Shown here: in pieces, positions 26,273 through 34,050 of the stretch
How positions within the stretch are numbered: position 1 is the first letter of the stretch
Layout of the letters: each line of letters opens with the position of its first letter
Origin: Vampirovibrio chlorellavorus
Lineage (GTDB): Bacteria; Cyanobacteriota; Vampirovibrionia; Vampirovibrionales; Vampirovibrionaceae
Direction of reading: 5' to 3'
Assembly: GCA_003149345.1 (NCBI GenBank)
Contig: QFWI01000016.1
Location: 1-64,000, forward strand
DNA: 64,000 nt
Made by a program: the position numbers and the translations under genes
The notes under the pieces: model-generated
Told to the model about the DNA's origin: nothing
Database searches by the model: none
The model's input: only the letters and a program-made list of their open reading frames with translations

Positions 26273-27007
26273 TTGGATATTCGCTCCATTCATACCATCG
26301 AGACGGCGGAAAACATTCACATCAAGGTGGAGTTGGCTGGTCTGGCCCCCCGGGTGTTCGCTTTTTTAATCGACGCCGCCCTGATGGGTCTATTGAGCGC
26401 TATGGTGGTGGGATTGTTTGCTCTGTGGGCCTTCGTGGCCAAGGTGCCGGAAATCGCCAAGACGGGGATTCCGCTGGGCACCTTTGGGGTGTTTTTTGGC
26501 TACCATCTGTTTCAGGAATGGCTGTGGAACGGGCGCACGCTGGGCAAATTCCTGTTGCACATTCGGGTGGTGCGCAATAACGGTCAGGCCATTGGTTTTT
26601 GGGAGTCGCTGGGGCGCAACCTGATGCGCCTGCTGGATGTGTATGTGCTGGGGCTGGGCCTCCTGTGCATGATGTTTAATCGGGGGGAGAAGCGCTTTGG
26701 GGACTTTGTGGGCGGCACCATCGTCATCAATGACGCCAAAGTGCTGAAGCCAGTGTATCAATCGACTCAGGAGTCGGCCTTGCTGGATGCCGGAGAATTT
26801 GCCGGAGTGCGCCTGACCGCTGAGGAGGCCGAGTTGCTCAAGGCGTACCTGAGCCGTCGGAAGCAGTTTTTGAAGCCTGCCCGGGAGCGCTTGGCCCTTG
26901 CCTTGTGCGATTACTTCAGTCAGCGCTGGCACCGTCCCGTCAATGGGGAGTCGGATCTGGACGCCGCCGTGGCCGCCTATCAGCAAACGCAGACAGCTTC
27001 GGGTTAA
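26273..27007 (+). CDS. RDD family membrane protein
   Basis: 244 residues. The start is TTG at 26273, supported by GAAGGAG at 26261-26267; an upstream in-frame TTG at 26255 has no such site. The RDD domain comes first: 'LAPRVFAFLIDAALMGLL' (R and D of the name), two or three hydrophobic spans, 'GRTLGKFLLHIRVV', 'LLDVYVLGLGLLCMMFNRGEKRFGDFVGGTIVI'. A charged cytoplasmic C-terminal tail of about 85 residues follows. RDD proteins are membrane proteins of mostly unknown role, some linked to Na+/H+ exchange. It is divergent from the SpoIIM gene with about 115 bases between them. Its stop lies in the tandem repeat at 27001-27058. Confidence 0.85.
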   Translation: MDIRSIHTIETAENIHIKVELAGLAPRVFAFLIDAALMGLLSAMVVGLFALWAFVAKVPEIAKTGIPLGTFGVFFGYHLFQEWLWNGRTLGKFLLHIRVVRNNGQAIGFWESLGRNLMRLLDVYVLGLGLLCMMFNRGEKRFGDFVGGTIVINDAKVLKPVYQSTQESALLDAGEFAGVRLTAEEAELLKAYLSRRKQFLKPARERLALALCDYFSQRWHRPVNGESDLDAAVAAYQQTQTASG

Positions 27008-27058
27008 TCTTCCCTTGGGGTGAATCTTTCGGGATTAATCTTCCGGGATTAATCTTCA
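27001..27058. repeat. Imperfect 14-bp tandem repeats spanning two convergent stop codons
   Basis: Units GGGTTAATCTTCC (27001-27013), GGGTGAATCTTTC (27018-27030), GGGATTAATCTTCC (27031-27044) and GGGATTAATCTTCA (27045-27058). The RDD stop (27005-27007) lies in the first unit and the stop of the minus-strand synthetase (27049-27051) in the last, so the array forms the shared 3' end of both genes. Confidence 0.85.
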
Positions 27059-28815
27059 AGCGTTGAGGTATCCCCTTCCGGCAAGCCCAACTCCCGGGCT
27101 TTCAGCAAACGGCGCATGATCTTGCCGCTGCGGGTTTTGGGCAATCCTCCCAGAAACTCAATTTCTCGGGGGTAAGCGTGAGCGGCCAGACGGGTGCGCA
27201 CGAAATTTTTGATTTCCAGCTCCAGTTGAGGGGACGGCTCAAAGCCTTTCTTCAGGGAGATAAAGGCCTTCACAATCTCCAGACGCTCTGGATCCGGCTT
27301 GCCGATGACGCCTGCCTCGGCTACCGCCGGATGCTCAATCAGGGCGCTTTCCACTTCAAACGGCCCCACCAGATGTCCGGCGGTGTTAATGACATCATCG
27401 GCCCGGCCAATGAACCAGTAATAGCCATCGGCGTCCATGCGGGCCCGGTCGCCGGTAATATACCAGCCGTTTTTGAATTTGGAATGGTACATGTCCTGTT
27501 TGCCCCAATAATTCTGGAAGATGGAGGGGGCTTCCGGGCGGATGGCCAGATGGCCTTCCTCGCCAGCGGGCAGGGGCTTGAATTCGTCATCCAGAATGCT
27601 TGCCACCACACCGGGGAAGGGCTTGCCCATGGAACCCGGTTTGACATCCAGGCACGGGTAGTTGCAAATGTGCATGGCTCCGGTTTCGGTTTGCCACCAG
27701 GTATCGTGGAAAACATGCCCGAAGACTTTCTGGCCCCACACCACCGCTTCCGGGTTCAGGGGTTCGCCCACGCTGCACAGGTGCCGCAGGGAGGAGAAAT
27801 CGTATTGGGCGGCCACGTCCTCTCCGGCTTTCATCAGCATGCGGATGGCGGTGGGGGCGGTGTACCATACGCTGACTTTGTAGTCCTGAATGAGTTGATA
27901 CCAGCTTTCGGCGTTGAAGGGGCCTTCATACACCAGCAGGGTGGCTCCCAGCGCCCAGGGGCCAAACATCCCGTAGGAAGTGCCGGTTACCCAGCCGGGA
28001 TCGGCGGTGCACCAGTAAACGTCTTTTTCCGGCTGCAAATCCAGAATGTACTTGGCCGTGGCCGCCTGGGCAATGACCGCCGCATGGCGATGGACGGCCC
28101 CCTTGGGCTTGCCGGTGGTGCCGGAGGTGTAGTGGATGATGGAGTAATCATCCGGGTCAGTATAGGGCACTTCAAACACTTCAGAGGTGTTTTGCATGGC
28201 CGTTTCATAGCGGATTTCGTGGCTTTGAAGGGGATGGGTGTAGTCTTGCTTGCGATCCACTAAAATCACGTGTCGAATGGCTGGAAGCTCGGGTAGCACG
28301 CTGTCCAGTCGCTCCTTAAGATCGGGGCTGGTGATGACCACCACCGCGCCGCTGTCCTCCAGGCGATCTTTAATGGCCTCCGGGCCAAAGGCGGAAAACA
28401 GAGGGCCCACCACGGCCCCTACTTTCAGGGCGCCAAACAGGGTGATGAAAATCTCGGGAATCCGTTCCAGATACACAAACACCCGATCGCCCTTTTGTAC
28501 CCCCAGGTCTTTCAGTACGTTGGCGAACTGATTGGTTCTGCGCTTCAGTTGCTCAAAGGTATAGGTTTCTTTGTCGCCGTTGGTGGCTTGCCACAGCAGG
28601 GCGGTGCGCCGCATCACTTCGGGCGGGTGGTCATCCAGACAGATGGAGGCTTTGTTCACCCCATTGGCTCGGGGCAGATTCAAGGTGGTTTTGGCAAAGG
28701 CGTCCCAGCGAAAGCTTTGATACAGCTGCTCGTAATCCTGCATATTGACGGTGCCCGGGGCGATGGATTTATGAATGGTTGGATACTGGGATGGTTGGTC
28801 TGTGGAATGCGACAT
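27049..28815 (-). CDS. acsA: Acetyl-CoA synthetase (acetate-CoA ligase)
   Basis: 588 residues from the ATG at 28815 (GAGGGG 8-10 bases upstream). Adenylate-forming enzyme that makes acetyl-CoA from acetate, CoA and ATP. Motifs: P-loop 'IIHYTSGTTGKPKGAVHRH', 'VSVWYTAPTAIRMLMKAG', 'VFHDTWWQTETGAMHICNYP', 'WYITGDRARMDADGYYWFIGRADDVIN', and the catalytic lysine in 'LPKTRSGKIMRRLL', the site that is commonly acetyl-regulated. The 'TWWQTE' stretch favours acetate over longer acids. Length is like B. subtilis AcsA (572) rather than E. coli Acs (652). It is monocistronic, with a long upstream gap carrying a hairpin. Confidence 0.93.
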   Translation of the reverse strand: MSHSTDQPSQYPTIHKSIAPGTVNMQDYEQLYQSFRWDAFAKTTLNLPRANGVNKASICLDDHPPEVMRRTALLWQATNGDKETYTFEQLKRRTNQFANVLKDLGVQKGDRVFVYLERIPEIFITLFGALKVGAVVGPLFSAFGPEAIKDRLEDSGAVVVITSPDLKERLDSVLPELPAIRHVILVDRKQDYTHPLQSHEIRYETAMQNTSEVFEVPYTDPDDYSIIHYTSGTTGKPKGAVHRHAAVIAQAATAKYILDLQPEKDVYWCTADPGWVTGTSYGMFGPWALGATLLVYEGPFNAESWYQLIQDYKVSVWYTAPTAIRMLMKAGEDVAAQYDFSSLRHLCSVGEPLNPEAVVWGQKVFGHVFHDTWWQTETGAMHICNYPCLDVKPGSMGKPFPGVVASILDDEFKPLPAGEEGHLAIRPEAPSIFQNYWGKQDMYHSKFKNGWYITGDRARMDADGYYWFIGRADDVINTAGHLVGPFEVESALIEHPAVAEAGVIGKPDPERLEIVKAFISLKKGFEPSPQLELEIKNFVRTRLAAHAYPREIEFLGGLPKTRSGKIMRRLLKARELGLPEGDTSTLED

Positions 28816-29232
28816 TTCGTTTCCCCTCTGCTCACCATGTGCTTTAAAGGTTCCTGACGGTATGCCCGGTACGAGCTGAATATCGGCAGGCGGATTCATT
28901 TACGACGAGGGTTGTCCCCTGATACAACCCGGAGTCTTTTCATTTTAGACAATTTCGACGCGTTTGTTGAGCCTTATCCATAAAAAACTTGATTTTCGAT
29001 TGAGGTTTGCCGATATTGATAGCAATGATTGGCCTTAGAATCACTCAAACGGTTTCAACATGCCACTCAATGGATGCCAGTTCAGGGTAATTTTGGGTAT
29101 TCTGGGTTTAGCTCAGTGGGTTGTCTCAATTTTTATTTAAAAGCCCTGTTATAACCAACGATGGGTTTCAGTGATTGGGTGATTGAAACTTTGGGCGAAA
29201 GCCCAATTTAGCGGGACCAGTAGGACGTTAGC
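28816..29232. other. 417-base AT-richer gap between divergent genes with two hairpins
   Basis: It contains GGGTTGT/ACAACCC (28909-28930, 8-base loop) in the leader of acsA, and TTGGGC-GAAA-GCCCAA (29191-29206, a GNRA-capped hairpin) 27 bases before the ATPase ATG. A tRNA-like start 'TTAGCTCAGTGGG' near 29109 does not fold further. No reading frame, and no confident promoter could be picked for either gene. Confidence 0.5.
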
Positions 29233-32202
29233 ATGCAAGTGAATGATTGGTATGGCCAGCAGTTCTTGACCAAAGCCCAAGGCCGAGTGGTCGTCTTTGC
29301 CGGACGGGGACAGAAGGGGAAAGCCCAGATTGTTCAGCAGACGGCGGGCGCCGACAGTTTTCAGCGCAGCGCCTCGGTGAATGGCCCGTTAATGGTCAGG
29401 GTGGAACCGCCGGATTCTCCGAACAGCTCGATTGGCTCGCGGGAAATGAATGACTTGAGGCCTCCTTCCAGTGGGGCTTTGCCGGATACGGACGCGCTGG
29501 TTGATCGGCTGGAGACCACGTCACCGGTTTTGGCCAAATGGTTTCGCCCCCCGAACTATAAGCCGGGCGGCAAGGTGGCATTTTTATCGCTGCCCGATGC
29601 CCTGATTAAAGGAATTGATGCTTCTAGTCGGGTCAGTACCCCCCGAAAAAAGTCCGGGCGCTCATTGTCGGGAGCAACATCTCCCAAGTTGGAAGCGTTT
29701 TTCCCTGGGGCCGGTACTCTGGATTTTGATCGGGCCCAGGTCATGCAGGTTTTGCAAAATGCCAAGCAGCAATTGCAGCTTGTGGTGGAATTTGATAGTC
29801 AGGAAGACCCGGTAGCCGCTTCCCGGTTGAGCCGTCAGTTACTCAGTCGCTTTTTGGATGAGCCCGGGCGGACTGATTTTTCCTCTGCGGCTTTCCTGGA
29901 GAGCCTGTGTCAGCAGGAGTTCAATCCCAGTTCGGAGGACACCGCCCCCCCTGCCCTGATGCCTAAAATTCAGTCCGTGGTGGGTGATTTGCGGGCCGCT
30001 CTGGAAGGGCAGCGTCGTTTGGCCCTGGATCCGTTTGAAAAAGAATGCCCAACCCTGGCCCGGTATAGTGATAATTTGATTCGCCGAGCCAAAGAGCGGC
30101 AGCTACCCGATGTGTTGATGCGCAAGGAGACCGTAGAGCGCCTGTGGGCCCTGATGAATGCGGGCGGAGCGCAAAACACCCACCTGATGCTTCAGGCCCC
30201 CAGCGGGGAAGGAAAAACCTATACCCTGCTGGGTTTGGCCCAACGACTTGCCCGTCAAGAGGGATCTCCGGCTTTACAGGGAATACAGATGTTGCAGCTG
30301 GATGTTTCCGCTTTAAAAGCGGAGGGATTACACAAAGGAGACCTTACGGAGGAGGCCTTGTCGCAGTTGCAGCGTTATCTTCAGGGACACCCCCGGCAAA
30401 AGGTGGTTTTGGTGATTGATGATGCCCAATCCCTGATGCCCGCTGAAGATGGCTCTCAGAACCTGCCTCTGTTGTTAAGGCAATCCGGGCTGTTGGATTG
30501 CCGGAATTTGACTGTGATAGGGGCCATGACCCCGGAACATTGGGAGCAAACAACCAGGGCTGCGGATCACAGTTTTTGGCGGCAGTTTCAACCCGTTGTG
30601 CTGCCCGCTTTTCCAGACGCCCGGCAGTTGAGCTTGTTGAGCCAGAGCGCGCTTCAATTGGAAAAGCGCCACGGTGTCCAAATTCCGGCGGATATGTTGG
30701 AGAAAACCTGGCGTTTGTCTCAAACAGTTTGGCCGCAAGGAACACTGGAGCAAGCCAAGACCTTGTTAAGGGGGGCAGTCGTCGATCTGGCTCAGGGGCC
30801 TGCTTTGCAATTGGCGGCCCTGAAGGATGAATTGCAGGCGCAGGAATTGGCAGTGGCCTCTCTGGAGCGGCATGAGCCGAAGGGCTTGGCCGAACGTTAT
30901 CAACGACAGTTGCAAACGGCTCGTCTCAGCGTGGCCCGCCTGAAGCAGGAGATTGAAGCCCGGTCAGCCCCGGAGGGGAATCCGGCGTCTCTCCTGAGTG
31001 AAACGCCGGTTTTACAGGAGCGGCATCTGCAACAATCTTTGGCTTGCATGACCGGGCATGCCTCGGAAACCTTGACGTCCGCTGATTTAAACAAGCTGCG
31101 CAATGCGGAGGCGGTTATGGCCCAGTATATTGTGGGTCAACCTGAAGCCTTACGGAGCATCGCTCAGGGGCTGCGGGAAATCGCCATTCGTCATAAAACG
31201 GGCGTGGTGGCGAATCGTCCCATTGTCAGCCTGCTGTTGCCCGGCCCTACCGGGGTGGGCAAAACCGAGGCCGCCCGGGTCATTGCCAAGGAATTTATGA
31301 ACGGTCACCTGATTCGTCTGGATATGTCGGATTACATGGAAAAACATGCGGCCAGCCTGCTGACGGGAGCCCCGCCCGGTTATGTGGGCTATGAACAGGG
31401 TGGACTGGTGGATCAGGTGCGTCGCCATCCCAAATCGGTGGTGGTGTTTGATGAAATTGAAAAGGCCCACCCGGATGTCTTTAACCTGCTGCTTCAAATT
31501 CTGGGAGAAGGGGAGCTGAGAAATAATCGGGGCGAGGTGGTCAGCTTTCGGGATACGGTGGTCATCCTGACCAGTAACCTGAATCATGAGGCCTTGACTG
31601 ATGCGATAACCCGGCATCGCAACAGCCCCCAAGCCCGAAAAGACCCGGAATTGGCAGCCAATGATCTGGAGAAAAAGGTTCGCACACTGTTGACCGCCAA
31701 TGCCCACACTGGCGGTACTGGTTTTAAGCCCGAGCATCTGGGGCGGATTGACTATGTCATTCCCTTCAACCCGCTGACTGCGGAGCATGTCAGGGGAATT
31801 GTCGATATTCAACTCCAAGACCTGAACCGAGAAGCCTTTTTGCGGGCCCAGAATTTAGAGGTTAGCCTGTCGGAGACTGCTCGAGAGCGTCTCAAGGTTT
31901 TATCTACTGGTACTGAAGAGCCCTCGGCCTTTTTTAAACGTTCTATGCAGAGAGCCCTAAAAGCCTTCTGTCTAGGCGAGGCGGAGAGCGATTCCGTGAG
32001 TACCATTCCGGGTGGGGCACGCACCATTGCCACGCAGTTTGAACGGCATATCGCCCAGCGGGTGATCCACGCGCTGGCTGTGGAGCCCGAGTGGGGCCAG
32101 CTGGAAAATGCCCACATTAGCGTGGATTATGATGCTCAGCGTCAGGCGTTTTCCTTGCGGGTTTCGCCTCAACCCGTTGGCTTGGGGTCAGTCACAGCAT
32201 AG
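29233..32202 (+). CDS. ClpB-like double AAA+ ATPase with unusual N-domain and reduced middle domain
   Basis: 989 residues. D1: a ClpB-type lead-in ('CPTLARYSDNLIRRAKERQL'), Walker A 'APSGEGKT' (K328), and Walker B 'VVLVIDDAQSL', where the usual DE is DD. A short coiled coil (about 535-600) takes the place of the ~120-residue ClpB middle domain. D2 is canonical: 'GPTGVGKTEAAR' (K677), pore loop 'GAPPGYVGYEQGG', 'VVVFDEIEKAHPDVFNLLLQ', and a C-terminal D2-small domain. The first ~270 residues do not look like the Clp N-domain repeat; they are Ser/Pro-rich and then helical. 'HLGRIDYV' replaces the normal NRID. It is likely an unfoldase/disaggregase with a special adaptor or substrate. It is alone in its transcript. 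Confidence 0.85.
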   Translation: MQVNDWYGQQFLTKAQGRVVVFAGRGQKGKAQIVQQTAGADSFQRSASVNGPLMVRVEPPDSPNSSIGSREMNDLRPPSSGALPDTDALVDRLETTSPVLAKWFRPPNYKPGGKVAFLSLPDALIKGIDASSRVSTPRKKSGRSLSGATSPKLEAFFPGAGTLDFDRAQVMQVLQNAKQQLQLVVEFDSQEDPVAASRLSRQLLSRFLDEPGRTDFSSAAFLESLCQQEFNPSSEDTAPPALMPKIQSVVGDLRAALEGQRRLALDPFEKECPTLARYSDNLIRRAKERQLPDVLMRKETVERLWALMNAGGAQNTHLMLQAPSGEGKTYTLLGLAQRLARQEGSPALQGIQMLQLDVSALKAEGLHKGDLTEEALSQLQRYLQGHPRQKVVLVIDDAQSLMPAEDGSQNLPLLLRQSGLLDCRNLTVIGAMTPEHWEQTTRAADHSFWRQFQPVVLPAFPDARQLSLLSQSALQLEKRHGVQIPADMLEKTWRLSQTVWPQGTLEQAKTLLRGAVVDLAQGPALQLAALKDELQAQELAVASLERHEPKGLAERYQRQLQTARLSVARLKQEIEARSAPEGNPASLLSETPVLQERHLQQSLACMTGHASETLTSADLNKLRNAEAVMAQYIVGQPEALRSIAQGLREIAIRHKTGVVANRPIVSLLLPGPTGVGKTEAARVIAKEFMNGHLIRLDMSDYMEKHAASLLTGAPPGYVGYEQGGLVDQVRRHPKSVVVFDEIEKAHPDVFNLLLQILGEGELRNNRGEVVSFRDTVVILTSNLNHEALTDAITRHRNSPQARKDPELAANDLEKKVRTLLTANAHTGGTGFKPEHLGRIDYVIPFNPLTAEHVRGIVDIQLQDLNREAFLRAQNLEVSLSETARERLKVLSTGTEEPSAFFKRSMQRALKAFCLGEAESDSVSTIPGGARTIATQFERHIAQRVIHALAVEPEWGQLENAHISVDYDAQRQAFSLRVSPQPVGLGSVTA

Positions 32203-32301
32203 GCTAGTGGCAGCCTAGTAAATAGCCCTCTCTTTTTGTATGCCAGAATATCGGGTTCAGGCAGCGGATAGTTGGGTGGAGGAGAGCTTCGACTGGATTG
32301 G

Positions 32302-32333
32302 TTGCCGGTTTGTTTTCGGAAATCGGTTAAAAT
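32302..32333 (+). promoter_or_regulatory. Candidate promoter; predicted leaderless start of the 32340 gene
   Basis: TAAAAT at 32328-32333, 7 bases before the ATG at 32340. TTGCCG (32302-32307) is the best -35, with a 20-base spacer, or 18 if the -10 is read as GTTAAA. There is no Shine-Dalgarno sequence. Confidence 0.4.
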
Positions 32334-32339
32334 AAAGCA

Positions 32340-33383
32340 ATGAACGCACCGTCCATTCAATCTGAGCAATCTAGCCCATCGGCTCTTCCGCAGCCGTTTA
32401 TCCGGCTGGAGAAGGTTTCCAAGCATTTTCCCATCCACAAGGGGTTTTTTAACCGCAAGGTGGGCGAAGTGCAGGCGGTCACCGAGATCGATCTGGATAT
32501 TTATGGTGGAGAAACGCTGGGCGTGGTGGGAGAATCCGGTTGTGGCAAGTCCACGCTGGGGCGCAGTATTTTGCAGTTGCTTCGTCCCAGTGCGGGGCGG
32601 GTTTTATTGGATGGAACTGATTTGTGTACCCTCAGTAACCGTCAGCTTCAACCGCTGCGTCGGCAAATGCAAATTGTGTTTCAAAATCCCTACTCCAGCC
32701 TGGATCCCCGCATGACTATCGGAGAAACGGTGGCCGAGCCGCTGAAGGTTCATCATCTTTTAAAGGGGCCAGCCTTAACCCAACGGGTCGCCGCGTTGTT
32801 GGACATGGTGGGCTTGCCTCGGGATGCTTTCCGGCGCTATCCCCACGAATTTTCCGGGGGGCAGCGTCAGCGTGTGGGCATTGCCCGGGCCATTGCCCTG
32901 AACCCCCGCTTTATTGTGGCCGATGAGCCAGTGAGCGCTCTGGATGTCTCGGTGCAGGCCCAGATTTTAAACCTTCTGGATGACCTGAAAAAAGAGTTCA
33001 AACTGACTTACTTGTTCATTGCCCACAATCTCAGTGTGGTGGAGTATATCAGTGATCGGGTGGCGGTCATGTACCTGGGTAAGATCGTGGAAATTGCCCC
33101 GGCGGCTTCTCTGTACCATCAACCCCTGCATCCCTACACCAAGGCGTTGTTATCGGCGATTCCCGTGCCCGATCCCACCGTGGATTTAAGCAAGCGGGTA
33201 CTGCTGCAAGGGGATTTGCCCAGTCCGTCCAATCCGCCCAGCGGCTGTCGCTTTCACACCCGCTGCCCCTATGTGGTGGACAAATGTAAAACAGAAGTCC
33301 CCGAAGGGATTGAATATTTACCGGGGCATGTGGCCTACTGCCATCGGGTGCCGGAAATCAATGAATTACCTGTCACGCGATAA
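32340..33383 (+). CDS. oppF: Oligopeptide/dipeptide ABC transporter ATP-binding protein (OppF/DppF)
   Basis: 347 residues. Walker A '[17 protein letters not shown]' (about residue 68), Q-loop '[17 protein letters not shown]', signature '[20 protein letters not shown]', Walker B '[16 protein letters not shown]', H-loop '[11 protein letters not shown]'. The C-terminal oligo_HPY region ends in '[20 protein letters not shown]', whose cysteines in this subfamily can hold an Fe-S cluster. It powers peptide or nickel import with OppD, but no OppA-D genes are next to it. There is no ribosome site before the ATG. Confidence 0.92.
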   Translation: MNAPSIQSEQSSPSALPQPFIRLEKVSKHFPIHKGFFNRKVGEVQAVTEIDLDIYGGETLGVVGESGCGKSTLGRSILQLLRPSAGRVLLDGTDLCTLSNRQLQPLRRQMQIVFQNPYSSLDPRMTIGETVAEPLKVHHLLKGPALTQRVAALLDMVGLPRDAFRRYPHEFSGGQRQRVGIARAIALNPRFIVADEPVSALDVSVQAQILNLLDDLKKEFKLTYLFIAHNLSVVEYISDRVAVMYLGKIVEIAPAASLYHQPLHPYTKALLSAIPVPDPTVDLSKRVLLQGDLPSPSNPPSGCRFHTRCPYVVDKCKTEVPEGIEYLPGHVAYCHRVPEINELPVTR

Positions 33384-33721
33384 GAACCATTGAGGCAGTG
33401 AGCGGGCAGGTCAGTCCCCTTCCCGGACACGTTTGTACCTGTTTGAGTGCGGCGAGTTAGAAAATGTGGGCTTTCGCAATACTGCCAGCAGCTGCTCCTA
33501 TGGCTTGTTTGAGCTGTACGCAGTTTTAGAAACGTGGCTGTGAAGGGGACTGACCAAAGGTCATCCCTCCCCTTTTTGGGGAAATGGGATTTTAAATTTC
33601 TGTAAAAACAAACTGAAAATCATCTATTTGGCACTCAAGTTTCTGCAAGCTTGTCCGATAGCTGGATTACGGCAAAATTTTGTCGGCTACCATCCCACTT
33701 GAACAAGAAGGAGTTCGTGTC
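33384..33721. other. 338-base gap holding palindromic element copy B
   Basis: Element B occupies 33409-33555. The rest is AT-rich leader of the small gene starting at 33722. No coding frame is seen. Confidence 0.6.
33409..33555 (-). repeat. Palindromic intergenic element, copy B (14-bp terminal inverted repeats), inverted relative to copy A
   Basis: Perfect ends: GGTCAGTCCCCTTC (33409-33422) and GAAGGGGACTGACC (33542-33555). Read on the minus strand it matches copy A at CCCTTCACA, CACGT, TAAAACTGCG, CAGCTCAAA, and AACTCGC-G-ACTCAAACAG-TACAA, while the centre differs. Ends and inner blocks are conserved and the middle is not, as expected for a selected hairpin or mobile element. Confidence 0.8.
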
Positions 33722-33925
33722 TTGAAATCGCATAATGGAAAATGGGGCGAGCTGTTTGACTTTGATGATGACATGCTGAATGACTCCCTGGGGCTGAGCG
33801 ATGAAGCCGAAGAGGGCATTATGTTTTTAGAGGAGGCCCACGAAGCCTTGAACAAGCTGAGTCAAAAGGCCAACACGCGTGGAAAATTAATGAGACAGCC
33901 CCGTAAAGCGGAAAGCTGGCACTAG
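33722..33925 (+). CDS. Small acidic protein of unknown function
   Basis: 67 residues from TTG at 33722, chosen because GAAGGAG (33707-33713) lies 8 bases upstream; an upstream in-frame TTG at 33680 lacks such a site. The N-terminal half is very acidic ('ELFDFDDDMLNDSLG', 'DEAEEGIMFLEEAHEAL') and the last 20 residues are basic ('RGKLMRQPRKAESW'). There are no membrane spans. A good terminator follows 28 bases after the stop, so this is a self-contained transcription unit. Function unknown. Confidence 0.7.
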   Translation: MKSHNGKWGELFDFDDDMLNDSLGLSDEAEEGIMFLEEAHEALNKLSQKANTRGKLMRQPRKAESWH

Positions 33926-33953
33926 AACCGTCCATTTTATGCCTTTTTCAAGG

Positions 33954-33979
33954 GGGAGCCTGATCGGGCTCCCTTTTTT
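33954..33979 (+). terminator. Rho-independent terminator after the small acidic protein
   Basis: GGGAGCC-TGATC-GGGCTCCC (33954-33973) followed by six T. It is one of the strongest terminators in the window. Confidence 0.92.
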
Positions 33980-33993
33980 GATACTCGCTAGGC

Positions 33994-34021
33994 ATGACAA
34001 TGCCGAGACTTGGGCTAAAAT
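33994..34021 (+). promoter_or_regulatory. Sigma70-type promoter of hflX
   Basis: ATGACA (33994-33999), a 16-base spacer, and TAAAAT (34016-34021). It sits just after the terminator and about 30 bases before the hflX ATG, which has GAAGGT upstream. Confidence 0.6.
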
Positions 34022-34050
34022 AAGCGGGTAATGACCTGAAGGTAATCTGT

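Noticed and set aside
25495-26580. Plus-strand frame across spoIIM and the start of the RDD gene
   Set aside because: It spans two well-supported genes on other frames and has no motif of its own.
27178-28263. Long plus-strand frame inside acsA
   Set aside because: Shadow of a clear adenylate-forming enzyme with all motifs; composition is typical of antisense frames.
29105-29180. tRNA-like start (TTAGCTCAGTGGG) near 29109
   Set aside because: No acceptor pairing, no anticodon stem and no T-loop sequence (GTTCGA/GTTCAA) follow at the right spacing.
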